A stretch of DNA of 64,000 bases from SIG440 sp045578305 (GTDB lineage Bacteria; Bacillota; Clostridia; Monoglobales; Monoglobaceae). How positions within the stretch are numbered: position 1 is the stretch's first letter; each line of letters opens with the position of its first letter. Below are positions 1 to 9,553 of this stretch, piece by piece. The stretch spans positions 26,238 to 90,237 of the forward strand of contig JAZNKA010000068.1 in assembly GCA_045578305.1 (NCBI GenBank). Direction: 5' to 3'. The notes beneath the pieces are model-generated. The model was not told the DNA's origin, did no database searches, and worked only from the letters and a program-made list of their open reading frames with translations. Position numbers and translations under genes: made by a program.

Positions 1-1610
1 TTGTTTAAGATTGTGCTGACATAACTTGCAAGCTGAGCCGGTGTAAACATATTGTCTGACTGACCTATCGCTGCCTGAAGCGTATCACCCGGATACCATT
101 CCATATCAAGCTTGTCGCGATACTCGGGCCCGGCAACAATTCCGCTTGATTCCGAAAGCTCAATTCCTGTCGTTTCGCCAAGACCAAACGAATGAGCATA
201 TTTTTCGAGTTTGCTTATTGTAAGCTGTCTTCCCACATCATAAAAGAAATAGTTGCACGAAACCCCAATAGCCTCCGAAACATTTATTGGACCATGTGTG
301 TCGCCGGTATTTTTCCAGATAAGACAAGTCGGCTGATAAGACGGCGCGTAATAAGTGTAAACACCCTTATCCTCTATAATCTGAGTCGGAGTTATGATAC
401 CTTCTTCCAATGCAGCAATAGCTGTTAGCGGTTTAAAAGTCGAGCCTGGAGTATAGGCACCATCTAAAGCACGGTTAAAAAGTGGCTTGTGTGGGTCCTT
501 TGCAAGCTTGTTGTAATCTTTTGTGTATCTGTCAGGCTTGTAATTTGGCAAAGATGCCATAGCAAGGACATCGCCGGTTGCTATTTCTACTGCAACTGCC
601 GCACCGCTGTAACAGTCCGGACCCTTATCTCCCCGTGCATCTGTTATACTTTTTGCCAGAGCTTCTTCGGTCATCTTCTGCAATCCCGAATCCAAAGTAA
701 GAATTGCAAAATTTTCGGTTACGGCATCCTTGACCTTCATATTTTGCGATATAATCCCCGAGCTTGTCTGGTCAACGCGTTTATATCCATCCTTTCCCTT
801 AAGATATTTTTCAAGAACTTTTTCAAGTCCGTCTTTACCTATAACATCATTCATTCCATAGCCCTCCTCACGGAGTTTAAGATATTCTTCGCGGTAAATT
901 ATATCCGTACGACCCAGTATATGAGCGGCAAGATTGTCAAAAGGATAATCGCGCACAGGCTCAATTTCGACGCTTACGCCACTTAAATCAAATTCATATT
1001 CCTTTATTTTTTGGACAGTTTCCATTGATATATTGTTGGCAAAAGTGTATGGATTCATTGTGCTGAAGTTTTTGTTTTGCATCGTATAACGCACAGCAAT
1101 GATATCCCTTTTTTTATCGTCATCAAAATGTTCAGAAATATCAAACTCCTCTATATAGTGTTCAATTATTTCCTCGGGAGTGTCATACTTCTTAAGTTTT
1201 TTTTCGGCCTTCCATTCCGATATAACTTTATTCGAATCATCCTCAAAAGTATACTTGTATGGCTTTTTTGAAATAGGAAATTCGTCAAAATATTCAATGT
1301 TATCTGCCCTACATATATCTATCAACGCACTGATTGTATTATTAAGTGCAGAGTCCGTTTTTTCGACATTTTGGACAAGAATATAATATCCCATCTTGTT
1401 TGTAACAAGAGGGACTCCATATCTGTCCATAATTTCACCGCGCGGAGCTTTTATTGTGCAGGCACGGACAAGCCGGTTTTCTGCCATTTCCTGATATTCA
1501 TCACCATTTACAATCTGAAGGTTGAATAGTCTGAAAACACAAGTAAGCAAAAAAACAGCCAGACATATATATATAAAATTTATTCTTCCATTAAAAAATT
1601 TTTTATCCAA
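1..1610 (-). CDS. mrdA: penicillin-binding protein 2 (peptidoglycan transpeptidase), 3' end outside window
   Basis: Class B PBP that cross-links lateral-wall peptidoglycan together with the Mre elongation machinery at the outer face of the membrane. The 536 visible residues start with a short basic segment and one membrane anchor, then a pedestal domain and the transpeptidase domain. The active-site motif reads PGSTFKP (nucleophile Ser about residue 390) and the second motif reads SCN (about 451-453). The KTG motif would lie beyond the window edge. I chose a TTG start at 1610, which overlaps the end of mreD by 8 bases, because AAGGG sits 8 bases upstream. It is the last visible gene of the mreB-mreC-mreD-mrdA operon. 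The family is certain; the start codon is likely. Confidence 0.93.
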   Translation of the reverse strand, partial: MDKKFFNGRINFIYICLAVFLLTCVFRLFNLQIVNGDEYQEMAENRLVRACTIKAPRGEIMDRYGVPLVTNKMGYYILVQNVEKTDSALNNTISALIDICRADNIEYFDEFPISKKPYKYTFEDDSNKVISEWKAEKKLKKYDTPEEIIEHYIEEFDISEHFDDDKKRDIIAVRYTMQNKNFSTMNPYTFANNISMETVQKIKEYEFDLSGVSVEIEPVRDYPFDNLAAHILGRTDIIYREEYLKLREEGYGMNDVIGKDGLEKVLEKYLKGKDGYKRVDQTSSGIISQNMKVKDAVTENFAILTLDSGLQKMTEEALAKSITDARGDKGPDCYSGAAVAVEIATGDVLAMASLPNYKPDRYTKDYNKLAKDPHKPLFNRALDGAYTPGSTFKPLTAIAALEEGIITPTQIIEDKGVYTYYAPSYQPTCLIWKNTGDTHGPINVSEAIGVSCNYFFYDVGRQLTISKLEKYAHSFGLGETTGIELSESSGIVAGPEYRDKLDMEWYPGDTLQAAIGQSDNMFTPAQLASYVSTILN

Positions 1611-2106
1611 GTCCTTCACCCTTATCAAACAGGAAGTTTTTTGCAAATTTTTTAATTGCAAAATAAAAAGGTATTGCTACAATTAACGAATAGAAACTTT
1701 CGGGAAGCAAAATTTTGATAATAATTGTCCCAAGATGCAAATCTCCCAAGAAAGTAACAATATAATAGACAGCTTCATAAAAAAAGGTTGTCAAAAAAAC
1801 AAGTAAAAGTGTAATAAGTAAGGTGTTGTTTCTTATGACATTCTCAAAAAAACTTGTAATAAAAAATGCTAAAATCATCATTAAAACAGCATTTATTCCT
1901 ATCACCTTTCCAACAAGCAAATCCAGAACAAGACCTGTTGCAAATCCAAGGATACATCCTTCTTTTTTTGTCAGGTAACAACAAACACAAACAAGATAAA
2001 TTAAAAATAAGTTTGGTACTGTTCCAAAAAAAGTAATAGTCTGAAAAAGTGTAGGTTGAAAAATAGTGAACAGCAAAAGACTCGCCGTATAAAAAACATA
2101 TTTCAT
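1603..2106 (-). CDS. mreD: rod shape-determining protein MreD
   Basis: Integral membrane partner of MreB/MreC in the elongasome. The 167-residue protein is almost entirely hydrophobic, with about five membrane segments, and starts MKYVFYTASLLLF. Length and hydrophobicity pattern match the family, which has little conserved sequence, so the position between mreC and mrdA is the main evidence. Its last codons overlap the mrdA start. Confidence 0.85.
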   Translation of the reverse strand: MKYVFYTASLLLFTIFQPTLFQTITFFGTVPNLFLIYLVCVCCYLTKKEGCILGFATGLVLDLLVGKVIGINAVLMMILAFFITSFFENVIRNNTLLITLLLVFLTTFFYEAVYYIVTFLGDLHLGTIIIKILLPESFYSLIVAIPFYFAIKKFAKNFLFDKGEGLG

Positions 2107-2129
2107 CTATATTCTGCCCTTTCGGAAAG

Positions 2130-2960
2130 CTAATCATTTTGTATAATAAAGACCGTTTTAAGACTTTTAAAATCTGCCTCGGGTTTTACTGTTGCATACT
2201 GAGAAATCCCCTGAATATCAGGGCGTATTTTTTGTATTTTCCCAATAACAAGTCCTTTGGGATATATCCCACCAAGGCCTGACGTAACAACCGTATCTCC
2301 AACAATTATATCAGCATTTTTAGACACAAACGAAAGCCTGCAACTTCCCTCCGAAGAACCTGCAGTATCCCCCTCGCATACACCATATTCGCCCGATCTT
2401 GATATCTGTGCGCCTGCAGCATGTCCGGGGTCTGTGACAAGAGTAATCCGCGACCAGGTTGTTCCAACCTCGCTTACTCTTCCAACAAGAGTTTTTCCCG
2501 AAGAAAGTACTGTTTGATTTACTGCAATTCCATCAGCCGCACCTTTGTCAACAGTAAGAGTGTTATACCAGTTCGAAGGATTTCGTGCAATAACCTCGGC
2601 GGCTTCAAGTTCAAATTCAGTATTGTTTGATTTGAGGTTAAGAAGCTTTCTGAGTTGTTCATTTTCAGTATATGCGGATTCACTTTTAACAAGTTGTTGC
2701 CTGAGCTGGGCATTCTCTTTTTTTAGCGTGTCAATTTCTGCCTCCAAAGTCTTTTTGTTTGAAAAATATCCCAAAAAGTTCGAGACACCGTGGCCTGCCG
2801 ATGCAACTGCTTTTTGAACAGGGGAGATTACTATTTCGAGAGCGTTTTCGAGAAATGATACTTCGGATTTTGCAGCATTTAAAACACCGATTGCAATGCT
2901 TAATATCAAAACAGTAACAATCAGCCAAAGCGTTGTTTTGTTCCTAAACACATTACGCAA
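2130..2960 (-). CDS. mreC: rod shape-determining protein MreC
   Basis: Bitopic scaffold of the elongasome that links cytoplasmic MreB to extracellular PBP2. Of 276 residues, about 10-30 form a single N-terminal membrane anchor. A Lys/Glu/Leu-rich coiled coil follows (about 70-110), then the beta-barrel domain with the family-typical segments VIARNPSNWYNTLTVDKGA and GDTVVTSGLGGIYPKGLVIG. It lies between mreB and mreD with short gaps. Confidence 0.95.
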   Translation of the reverse strand: MRNVFRNKTTLWLIVTVLILSIAIGVLNAAKSEVSFLENALEIVISPVQKAVASAGHGVSNFLGYFSNKKTLEAEIDTLKKENAQLRQQLVKSESAYTENEQLRKLLNLKSNNTEFELEAAEVIARNPSNWYNTLTVDKGAADGIAVNQTVLSSGKTLVGRVSEVGTTWSRITLVTDPGHAAGAQISRSGEYGVCEGDTAGSSEGSCRLSFVSKNADIIVGDTVVTSGLGGIYPKGLVIGKIQKIRPDIQGISQYATVKPEADFKSLKTVFIIQND

Positions 2961-2986
2961 AGAATGGTCTCCCCTCTCCTAAAATT

Positions 2987-3982
2987 CTAAAATATGGTTT
3001 TTCTCAAGTTTTTTGTTTCGTCAAGAGCTTTTCCTGCACCGATGGCAACACATTCTGCCGGAGATTCCGCAATAAAAATTGGAATTTCGGTATGTACATT
3101 TATAAGCTTGCCAAGACCTTTCAAAATCGAACCGCCGCCGGTCAGAACTATTCCTGATTCAAAAATATCAGCAGCAAGTTCGGGCGGAGTTTTTTCAAGG
3201 ACAGCCTTTATACCGTCAATGATTGCAGAAAGACTTTCCTGAAAAGCTTCACGTATTTCGGCAGAATTGATGCGGATTGTCTTTGGAAGACCCGAAACTA
3301 AATCTCTGCCCTTTATATCCATCGATAGTTCGTCCTTAAGCGGGCAAGCTGAACCAATGTTCTTTTTGATGTCCTCAGCTGTGATATCACCGATTACAAG
3401 GTTGTGATTTTTCTTCATAAACTGAATAATGTCATTATCAAGCGAATGCCCCGCTATATTCAGGCTTTGAGTCGCAACAACTCCCCCCAATGATACCACT
3501 GCGATTTCGGTCGAACCGCCACCAATATCAACAACCATAGAACCTACGGGTTTATTTACTTCAATGCCTGCACCAATTGCGGCAGCCATACATTTTTCAA
3601 TCAAGAAAACTTCTTTAACTCCCGCAGCAATAACAGCATCACGAACAGCACGCTTTTCGACATCGGTGATATGTGACGGGATACATATAACTGCTTTCGG
3701 CTTTAAGAACGAGCCGCTTATAGCTTTTTTGATAAAGTATTTAAGGAGCGAAACAGTAATATCAAAATTTGCGATTACGCCCTCTTTTATTGGTGTAAGC
3801 GCTCTTATATCTATGGGAGTTCTGCCAAGCATTTCGCCAGCTTCTTTGCCGATTGAATGTATTTTCCCGTTCGCCTTGCTTACTGCAACAACAGTCGGCT
3901 CGTTTACGACAATACCTTTGCCTTTTAAATAAATTATAGTATTGGAAGTTCCGAGGTCAATCCCTATTTCGTTGGTGATCAT
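2987..3982 (-). CDS. mreB: actin-like rod shape-determining protein MreB
   Basis: Bacterial actin that positions lateral-wall synthesis on the inner membrane face. The 331 residues contain the phosphate-1 loop GIDLGTSNTIIYLKGKG near the N-terminus, the phosphate-2 motif MVVDIGGGSTEIAV (about 145-160) and the adenosine motif GIVLTGGGSILKGL near the C-terminus. The length is typical. It is the first of four mre/mrd genes, and maf lies just upstream. Confidence 0.96.
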   Translation of the reverse strand: MITNEIGIDLGTSNTIIYLKGKGIVVNEPTVVAVSKANGKIHSIGKEAGEMLGRTPIDIRALTPIKEGVIANFDITVSLLKYFIKKAISGSFLKPKAVICIPSHITDVEKRAVRDAVIAAGVKEVFLIEKCMAAAIGAGIEVNKPVGSMVVDIGGGSTEIAVVSLGGVVATQSLNIAGHSLDNDIIQFMKKNHNLVIGDITAEDIKKNIGSACPLKDELSMDIKGRDLVSGLPKTIRINSAEIREAFQESLSAIIDGIKAVLEKTPPELAADIFESGIVLTGGGSILKGLGKLINVHTEIPIFIAESPAECVAIGAGKALDETKNLRKTIF

Positions 3983-4021
3983 AAAAATCTCTCGCTTTCT
4001 TTAATAGTTTTGTTGAAAAAT

Positions 4022-4609
4022 TTAAAAGAAACTTATGCCAAAATTTTCTTTTAATTCTTTTGCAAGGGAGCAGACTGGAAGACCAACAACATTGAAGTAG
4101 TCTCCGCAAATTTTTTCGACAAAAGCAGCGCCCAAAGTTTGTATTCCATAAGCGCCCGCTTTGTCCATTGGCTCCCCAGTATTAATATAATCTTTAATTT
4201 CCTTTATGTCAAGGTTTTTAAAGAATACTTCGGTTTTTTCGTAAAAATTTACTGATTTTCCGCTTAGATTTTCTCTTAAGTAAACACCCGTATATACACT
4301 GTGGCATCGGCCGCTTAAAGAGCTTAACATTTCAAAAGCGTCTTCCTTTGTTTTCGGCTTTCCAAGTATCCGATCATCAACAGCAACTACGGTATCTGCT
4401 GAAATTATAATAGAATCTTCCTTTTTTTCAAGCGCACTTGCTACATTATCCCCCTTGAATTTTGCAAGTGTCATAACAACATCCTGAGGTAAAATATTTT
4501 CTAATACAGGCTCGGGGGCATTGTCGGGAAGTATTTCAAATTTTATTCCCAGGTTTTCAAGAAGTTCTTTTCTTCTTGGCGAACCGGATGCAAGTATTAT
4601 TTTTTTCAT
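4022..4609 (-). CDS. maf: Maf family nucleotide pyrophosphatase (septum-linked)
   Basis: Hydrolyses non-canonical or modified nucleoside triphosphates; in Bacillus it is linked to septum formation. The 195 residues start with the diagnostic IILASGSPRRKELLENLG. The family motifs ISADTVVAVDDRILGKP and MSGRCHSVYTGV-like (here LSGRCHSVYTGV) follow, and GEPMDKAGAYGIQ lies towards the C-terminus. Its start overlaps the stop of the Gx transporter gene by 4 bases, so the two are probably translationally coupled. Confidence 0.95.
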   Translation of the reverse strand: MKKIILASGSPRRKELLENLGIKFEILPDNAPEPVLENILPQDVVMTLAKFKGDNVASALEKKEDSIIISADTVVAVDDRILGKPKTKEDAFEMLSSLSGRCHSVYTGVYLRENLSGKSVNFYEKTEVFFKNLDIKEIKDYINTGEPMDKAGAYGIQTLGAAFVEKICGDYFNVVGLPVCSLAKELKENFGISFF

Positions 4610-5115
4610 TTGAGTTTCTCCTTTAAAGTTCTGTCTGCAAATGTTTTTGCCGCATATCCGGTAATTGTTCCCGAAACAAGCGCCATAATCAAAAGTCCCG
4701 GCAAGTATGAAAAGATATAAGCCGAACCATATTGAAAAAACGCTACCGCAAGCTGAATTACATTATGAACAGATGCGCCGATTATACTTATTCCTATTAT
4801 ACTTACCTTTGGATAAAAATATTTTTTTGCGAAGCTCATCGCAATTGTCGAAAAAAACGCACCGCACAAACTATATGGCAAAGTGACCACACCTGCCGAA
4901 ACAACAGATGCAAGAGTTGCCCTTAACGACGCTATAACAGTTGCGTTTTGTCCACCAAACATAAATATGTTTATTATAGACACGACATTGGCAAGTCCAA
5001 GCTTTGCACCGGGTATATTTGATATAAGTATCCGGCTTTCGGCATATTGAAGCACAAATCCAACAGCAATAAAAGCCGCCATAATCGCTGTGTTTTTTGC
5101 TGTATATTTTTTCAT
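4606..5115 (-). CDS. Gx transporter / heptaprenyl diphosphate synthase component I family membrane protein
   Basis: The 169-residue membrane protein has about five hydrophobic segments and the conserved features PGAKLGLANVV and SVVSAGVVTLPYSLCGAFFS of the family named after heptaprenyl diphosphate synthase component I. Its real activity is not settled; members resemble ECF-type substrate components. It sits between a NusG domain II protein and maf, an arrangement common in Clostridia. A role in quinone or prenyl metabolism is only a family label here. Confidence 0.85.
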   Translation of the reverse strand: MKKYTAKNTAIMAAFIAVGFVLQYAESRILISNIPGAKLGLANVVSIINIFMFGGQNATVIASLRATLASVVSAGVVTLPYSLCGAFFSTIAMSFAKKYFYPKVSIIGISIIGASVHNVIQLAVAFFQYGSAYIFSYLPGLLIMALVSGTITGYAAKTFADRTLKEKLK

Positions 5116-5116
5116 A

Positions 5117-5500
5117 TCAATAAGTCACCCTGTCTACTTCTGTATTATTTTGGCTTGTAAGTTTTACAACTACTCTGTTTGGAACACAGATCAAAACTTG
5201 CCCCGCCTTTGTTATTTTTCCCATTTTGACATCTCGTTTGTCAGGACATGACGCTTTTATCATTTCTGCACCATTTTGATTTATTTTTAATAAATTAGTA
5301 CCATACTTTGTCTTTATCTCTACCACTTCTTCTTTTGCCGAAACTAGATTGTAGCTGGCATAAAGCTTTCCTTCCGCAAAGATTTCGAGGGTATCGGCAC
5401 GGTCACCAAACAAAAATAGCGAAAATAAAATATACGAGGCTATTGCTAAGAAGATAACCAAAATCACAACAAATTTGTCGCCCCTTGAAAAAATCTTCAT
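5117..5500 (-). CDS. NusG domain II-containing membrane-anchored protein
   Basis: The 127-residue protein starts MKIFSRGDKFVVI, has one membrane anchor (about residues 9-30), and then a small beta-rich NusG_II domain with the typical end GQVLICVPNRVVVKL. I chose the ATG at 5500 because GGGGG lies just upstream and it overlaps the U32 stop codon by one base (TGATG). Proteins of this kind are usually encoded next to the Gx transporter, as here. The function is unknown. Confidence 0.85.
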   Translation of the reverse strand: MKIFSRGDKFVVILVIFLAIASYILFSLFLFGDRADTLEIFAEGKLYASYNLVSAKEEVVEIKTKYGTNLLKINQNGAEMIKASCPDKRDVKMGKITKAGQVLICVPNRVVVKLTSQNNTEVDRVTY

Positions 5501-7587
5501 CACTTTACCCCCTTTGAAAAGTGACCGTTTGTAAAGTCCTGGGGGCGATAGTTTATGCCATTTAAAAAAGCATCCGAAATTCTTACACATTCGTCAGCGG
5601 TCTCATCAGTAAAATAAATTCTGGAAAAGCTTACGCCGGCATTTTTCAGTTTTTCGGCATCCGGCATAAATGTTTTTTTGCAATTCAAAACAACATTACG
5701 GCAGGAATCTCCGTCTTTTATTATTGGAAAATTCATTCCCATACGGTCTGTTATAAACGAATTGTCATTACAGGGACATTGATTTGCATTTTTGATTATA
5801 CAATTTTCGGTAACCATAAGCGGCAGTCTGCCATAAGCCATAACCTGAACAGGCATCGGCTTTTTAATATCTTTAATCTGCCGAAGATTGAGTTCGGCAG
5901 AAAGCTCTGACAAAATCAAGCCCTCATTTTTGTAAAATTCAAGAGCATAACTGTTGAAAATATTAAGTCTGAAGCTACCAATTACATTAAAGTTTTTAAA
6001 TCTTTCGCATACAGCGATATTGTGTGCCAAAACTGCGTAATATCCATCATTCAACAGTTTTTCAATACCTTCAAAAATATTCTCACAAACACTCTCGTCA
6101 ATAATTGCCGGTGGAACAATTACTGTTTTTTCTTTGCAATCCGCAAATATATCAGGGTGCTTTTGAATCAAATCAATAGGTATATAAAAAAGCTCATAAC
6201 CAAAATTTCTTACCGAGAGAAACTGTTCAACTGTTGTAACCTCACAAACAAAATTTCCATCATCAAAATCTTTATCATCAAGCTTGGGTAGGCTCAAGGT
6301 TTCTTTGTTGTTTCGTCTGAATGAATTCAGATATTTTTCCTTGAACAAATCAAGAGCATTCCGACGAAGTCCATTAAGTTCTCCTGCGCTTACAAAAACC
6401 CCATCATCAAGACAAACAGATATATCCGAAAATTCAAATGGTGTTCCACCTGTTTTGGCAATCTGAGCCTTTACAGTTTCAACCGTTAAAGGAGCTTGTT
6501 TTGCATTCTCTGCCTCTTTTTCACCAAAGGTTTCAACTTCCAAACCTTTGGCAGAAACAGTAATTTTAGGTTTTTCTCCATTTTTTATCTCTATTTTGCA
6601 ATCAAGTGCAAGTTTTCGTTTTTCGTTTTTTATTTCGTTCAGGATATTTGAAACAAGCTCGTCAGTCTCTTTGTGATAAGGATTATCCGGCTTGTCAAAT
6701 GCAAACATAGACGGTCCCTTTTTCTCTGTTAAGTAACCATCCGTAAGCCCACCTCTGTTGAAAATTGAATCAAGCAATTTTATATCCTTTTTGTCTATTC
6801 TTTGAGGGTTGTCAATGTATTTGCGATAAACACTTACAACAGCAGCAACATAAGCAGGACCTTTCATTCTTCCCTCAATTTTGAGGGATGCCACGCCCAT
6901 TTCCTTGAAAGTTTTGATGTGTTCAAGAGAAGAAAGGTCCTTAAGACTCATATAAAAAGCCTTTTTGTTTTTGCTATTTACCGAATATAAAAGGCGACAG
7001 GGTTGAGCGCATTTGCCGCGATTCCCAGAACGACCGCCTATTATACTGCTCATAAGACATTGGCCCGAATAAGACATACAAAGCGCGCCATGACCAAAAA
7101 TCTCTAATTCAGAAGAGGTATGACGCGATATTTCTTTTATATTTTCAAGCGAAAGTTCTCTTGAAAGAACCGTGCGTTTTACACCAAGTTTTTCAAGTGC
7201 CCTTACTCCCTCGCTGTTGTGAATGGTCATTTGTGTACTCGCATGCACAGGAAGGTCAGGAACAAGCTTTTTTGCGATTTCAACAACACCTAAATCCTGG
7301 ACAATAATTCCGTCTGCACCTATCTCGTTTAGAAACAACAAATACTCACCGATCTCGTCAATCTCAAAATCCGAAACGATAGTATTGATTGTGACATATA
7401 CCTTTGCATCACGGATGTGACAGTAATCAATAGCTTTTTTTATTTCGTCATTGTCAAAGTTGGCCGCAAAGCTTCTTGCTCCGAATGCCTTTCCTGACAA
7501 ATACACTGCGTCAGCACCGCTTTGTACAGCTGCCACAAGACATTCAAAGCTCCCTGCAGGTGCAAGCAATTCTATTTTATCCATCAC
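5500..7587 (-). CDS. peptidase U32 family protein (RlhA/TrhP-like, with DUF3656)
   Basis: 695 residues. The N-terminal TIM-barrel-like U32 domain starts LLAPAGSFECLVAAVQSGAD and carries the family signature EIFGHGALCMSYSGQCLMS near 165-185, followed by RGKCAQPCRL, with cysteines expected to hold an iron-sulfur cluster. A DUF3656-type middle domain lies at about 370-490, with a further C-terminal extension containing NQCPCND. Characterised relatives (RlhA, TrhP/TrhO-type) hydroxylate rRNA or tRNA rather than cleave peptides, so RNA modification is more likely than proteolysis. The start is ATGATG; either Met is possible. Confidence 0.9.
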   Translation of the reverse strand: MMDKIELLAPAGSFECLVAAVQSGADAVYLSGKAFGARSFAANFDNDEIKKAIDYCHIRDAKVYVTINTIVSDFEIDEIGEYLLFLNEIGADGIIVQDLGVVEIAKKLVPDLPVHASTQMTIHNSEGVRALEKLGVKRTVLSRELSLENIKEISRHTSSELEIFGHGALCMSYSGQCLMSSIIGGRSGNRGKCAQPCRLLYSVNSKNKKAFYMSLKDLSSLEHIKTFKEMGVASLKIEGRMKGPAYVAAVVSVYRKYIDNPQRIDKKDIKLLDSIFNRGGLTDGYLTEKKGPSMFAFDKPDNPYHKETDELVSNILNEIKNEKRKLALDCKIEIKNGEKPKITVSAKGLEVETFGEKEAENAKQAPLTVETVKAQIAKTGGTPFEFSDISVCLDDGVFVSAGELNGLRRNALDLFKEKYLNSFRRNNKETLSLPKLDDKDFDDGNFVCEVTTVEQFLSVRNFGYELFYIPIDLIQKHPDIFADCKEKTVIVPPAIIDESVCENIFEGIEKLLNDGYYAVLAHNIAVCERFKNFNVIGSFRLNIFNSYALEFYKNEGLILSELSAELNLRQIKDIKKPMPVQVMAYGRLPLMVTENCIIKNANQCPCNDNSFITDRMGMNFPIIKDGDSCRNVVLNCKKTFMPDAEKLKNAGVSFSRIYFTDETADECVRISDAFLNGINYRPQDFTNGHFSKGVK

Positions 7588-7600
7588 AGTTCAATCCTTT

Positions 7601-7969
7601 TTAATAACCTGTTCTTGCATTGCTTTTGGCAAGCTCAATTTTAAGTTCCTGAATTTTTTCCTCAAGCTCGCGTATGCGCGTTGTTTGTTGCGAAACCTGC
7701 ATAGAAAGCTGAGTTTCGTTCTTAAGCGATTCTGCCACCTGTTTTCTCAAATTATCTGCATTATCCTCCTGCCTGATAAGTTCATCCGCAAGATTTATTG
7801 AAGTAAGCATTGCAAGCATAGCTGTACTGAGGCTCTTGTCAGCTTTCGAAATTTCCGAAAGTGCCTTATCCACCCTTACCGCCACTCGCTGAACATATTC
7901 TGCAGGTTCGCTGGTAACCAAAGTATACTCTGCTCCGTTTATAAGAACCTTAACCTTTTTCTTTTCCAT
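7601..7969 (-). CDS. zapA: cell division protein ZapA
   Basis: Small FtsZ-ring bundling factor. The 122 residues comprise an N-terminal beta-alpha domain (VKVLINGAEYTLVTSEPAEY) and a C-terminal coiled coil (RIRELEEKIQELKIELA), the expected architecture and length. It is the first gene of the unit with the U32 protein, 13 bases upstream, as often seen in Clostridia. Confidence 0.9.
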   Translation of the reverse strand: MEKKKVKVLINGAEYTLVTSEPAEYVQRVAVRVDKALSEISKADKSLSTAMLAMLTSINLADELIRQEDNADNLRKQVAESLKNETQLSMQVSQQTTRIRELEEKIQELKIELAKSNARTGY

Positions 7970-8033
7970 AATTTTCTCCTTTGCTTTGACTAATTTTTTT
8001 ATAGTTTAGTCCATCTCTGCTTGAAGATATTAC

Positions 8034-8060
8034 AAACGGGCAGAAATTTTCTGCCCGTTT
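8034..8060 (-). terminator. terminator after gdhA
   Basis: Perfect inverted repeat AAACGGGCAGAAA / TTTCTGCCCGTTT just after the gdhA stop. The following T-run in the minus direction is short, so termination strength is uncertain. Confidence 0.7.
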
Positions 8061-8080
8061 AAAATCAGGTTTAGTTTTGA

Positions 8081-9445
8081 TTATACAATACCCTGAGCCA
8101 TCATAGCGTTTGCAATCTTCTCAAATCCGGCAATGTTTGCACCTGCAACCAGGTTGTAACCAAAGCCGTATTTTTCAGCTGCAGCAGCTGCACTGTCATG
8201 AATGTTTATCATAATGCTTTCAAGCTGTTCGTAAACCTTTTCAGGAGCAAAAACTGTATGTCCGGCATTTTGTCCCATTTCGATACAAGAGCAAGCAACA
8301 CCACCGGCATTTGCAGCTTTTGCAGGACCGATTACTACGCCATTCTCCTGCAAAAATGCAATCGCTTCATTTGTAGTAGGCATATTTGAACCTTCGCAAA
8401 GGAATTTACAACCTGCAGCAACCATAGCTTTTGCTTCTTCTATGCCGATTTCGTTCTGTGTAGCACAGGGAATATAAAGGTCTGCCTTAACACCCCAGGG
8501 TTTTTGTCCGGGGAAGAATTTTGCATTGGGGAATTTTTCTGCATAAGGAGCACAGATATTCTTTCCTGATGCGCGAAGTTCAAGAAGGTAATCTTCTTTT
8601 TCTCCTGCAGTAACACCGTCCGGATCATAAATATAACCATCAGGGCCCGAAATGGTAACAACCTTTGCGCCAAGCTGATTAAGCTTTTGAACAGTACCCC
8701 ATGAAACATTACCAAAACCTGATACTACAACTTCTTTTCCCTTAAGTTCTTCGCCAAAACGCTTGAGCATCTCTCTTGCGAAAAATACAATACCATAACC
8801 TGTAGCTTCAGTTCTTCCCTTAAGACCGCCGTAAGGAATACCCTTACCTGTAAGAACACCTTCATAAGTATCCTTAAGTCTCTTGTACTGACCAAAGAGA
8901 TATCCTATTTCGCGTGCACCAACACCAAGGTCCCCTGCAGGAACATCTGTGTTTGCGCCGATATGTCTGTAAAGTTCAGTCATAAACGACTGACAAAAAC
9001 GCATTATCTCTGCATCCGACTTGCCGTTGGGGTCAAAGTCAGCACCACCCTTGCCTCCGCCGATGGGAAGACCGGTAAGTGAATTTTTGAAAATCTGTTC
9101 AAATCCCAAAAATTTGATGATACCTATGTAAACATTGGGGGCAAATCTGAGACCACCTTTGTATGGACCGATAGCGCTGTTAAACTGAACTCTGAAGCCT
9201 CTGTTCACCTGAACATTGCCATTGTCGTCAACCCACGGAACACGGAAAGAAATTGCTCTTTCAGGCTCAACCAATCTTTCGATAAGGCCTGCTTTTTCGT
9301 ATTCAGGATGAGCTTCAATTACCGGCTCCAAAGACTCAAAAACTTCAGAAACCGTCTGCATAAATTCAGGCTCGCCCGGATTACGCTTTTCGGTTTGTGC
9401 GTAAACCCTCTTAAGATATTCGTTTTTAATACTCAAATCAACCAT
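8081..9445 (-). CDS. gdhA: NADP-specific glutamate dehydrogenase
   Basis: Reductive amination of 2-oxoglutarate by NADPH to form glutamate (the main ammonia-assimilation route in many anaerobes). The 454 residues match the short hexameric GDH class. Visible motifs are the catalytic-lysine loop LPIGGGKGGADFDPNGKSD, PAGDLGVGAREIGYL and the nucleotide-binding VVSGFGNVSWG at about 240. It is a single-gene unit with its own promoter and terminator. Confidence 0.97.
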   Translation of the reverse strand: MVDLSIKNEYLKRVYAQTEKRNPGEPEFMQTVSEVFESLEPVIEAHPEYEKAGLIERLVEPERAISFRVPWVDDNGNVQVNRGFRVQFNSAIGPYKGGLRFAPNVYIGIIKFLGFEQIFKNSLTGLPIGGGKGGADFDPNGKSDAEIMRFCQSFMTELYRHIGANTDVPAGDLGVGAREIGYLFGQYKRLKDTYEGVLTGKGIPYGGLKGRTEATGYGIVFFAREMLKRFGEELKGKEVVVSGFGNVSWGTVQKLNQLGAKVVTISGPDGYIYDPDGVTAGEKEDYLLELRASGKNICAPYAEKFPNAKFFPGQKPWGVKADLYIPCATQNEIGIEEAKAMVAAGCKFLCEGSNMPTTNEAIAFLQENGVVIGPAKAANAGGVACSCIEMGQNAGHTVFAPEKVYEQLESIMINIHDSAAAAAEKYGFGYNLVAGANIAGFEKIANAMMAQGIV

Positions 9446-9470
9446 CTCCTAATTTTTCTAATATCTACAT

Positions 9471-9499
9471 ATTTTAACACAATTTTTTTTGAGGTGCAA
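9471..9499 (-). promoter_or_regulatory. sigma-A-type promoter of gdhA
   Basis: Minus strand: -35 TTGCAC (9494-9499), 17-base spacer, -10 TAAAAT (9471-9476), about 30 bases before the gdhA ATG. Confidence 0.6.
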
Positions 9500-9553
9500 T
9501 AAAAACCTTAAAAAAACTAAATTTTTTTATATTTTGTCAACTTTTTGCAAGTT

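Noticed and set aside
192..1386. Several plus-strand open frames over the first 1.4 kb
   Set aside because: They are antisense shadows of the penicillin-binding protein 2 gene, which shows PGSTFKP and SCN motifs on the minus strand.
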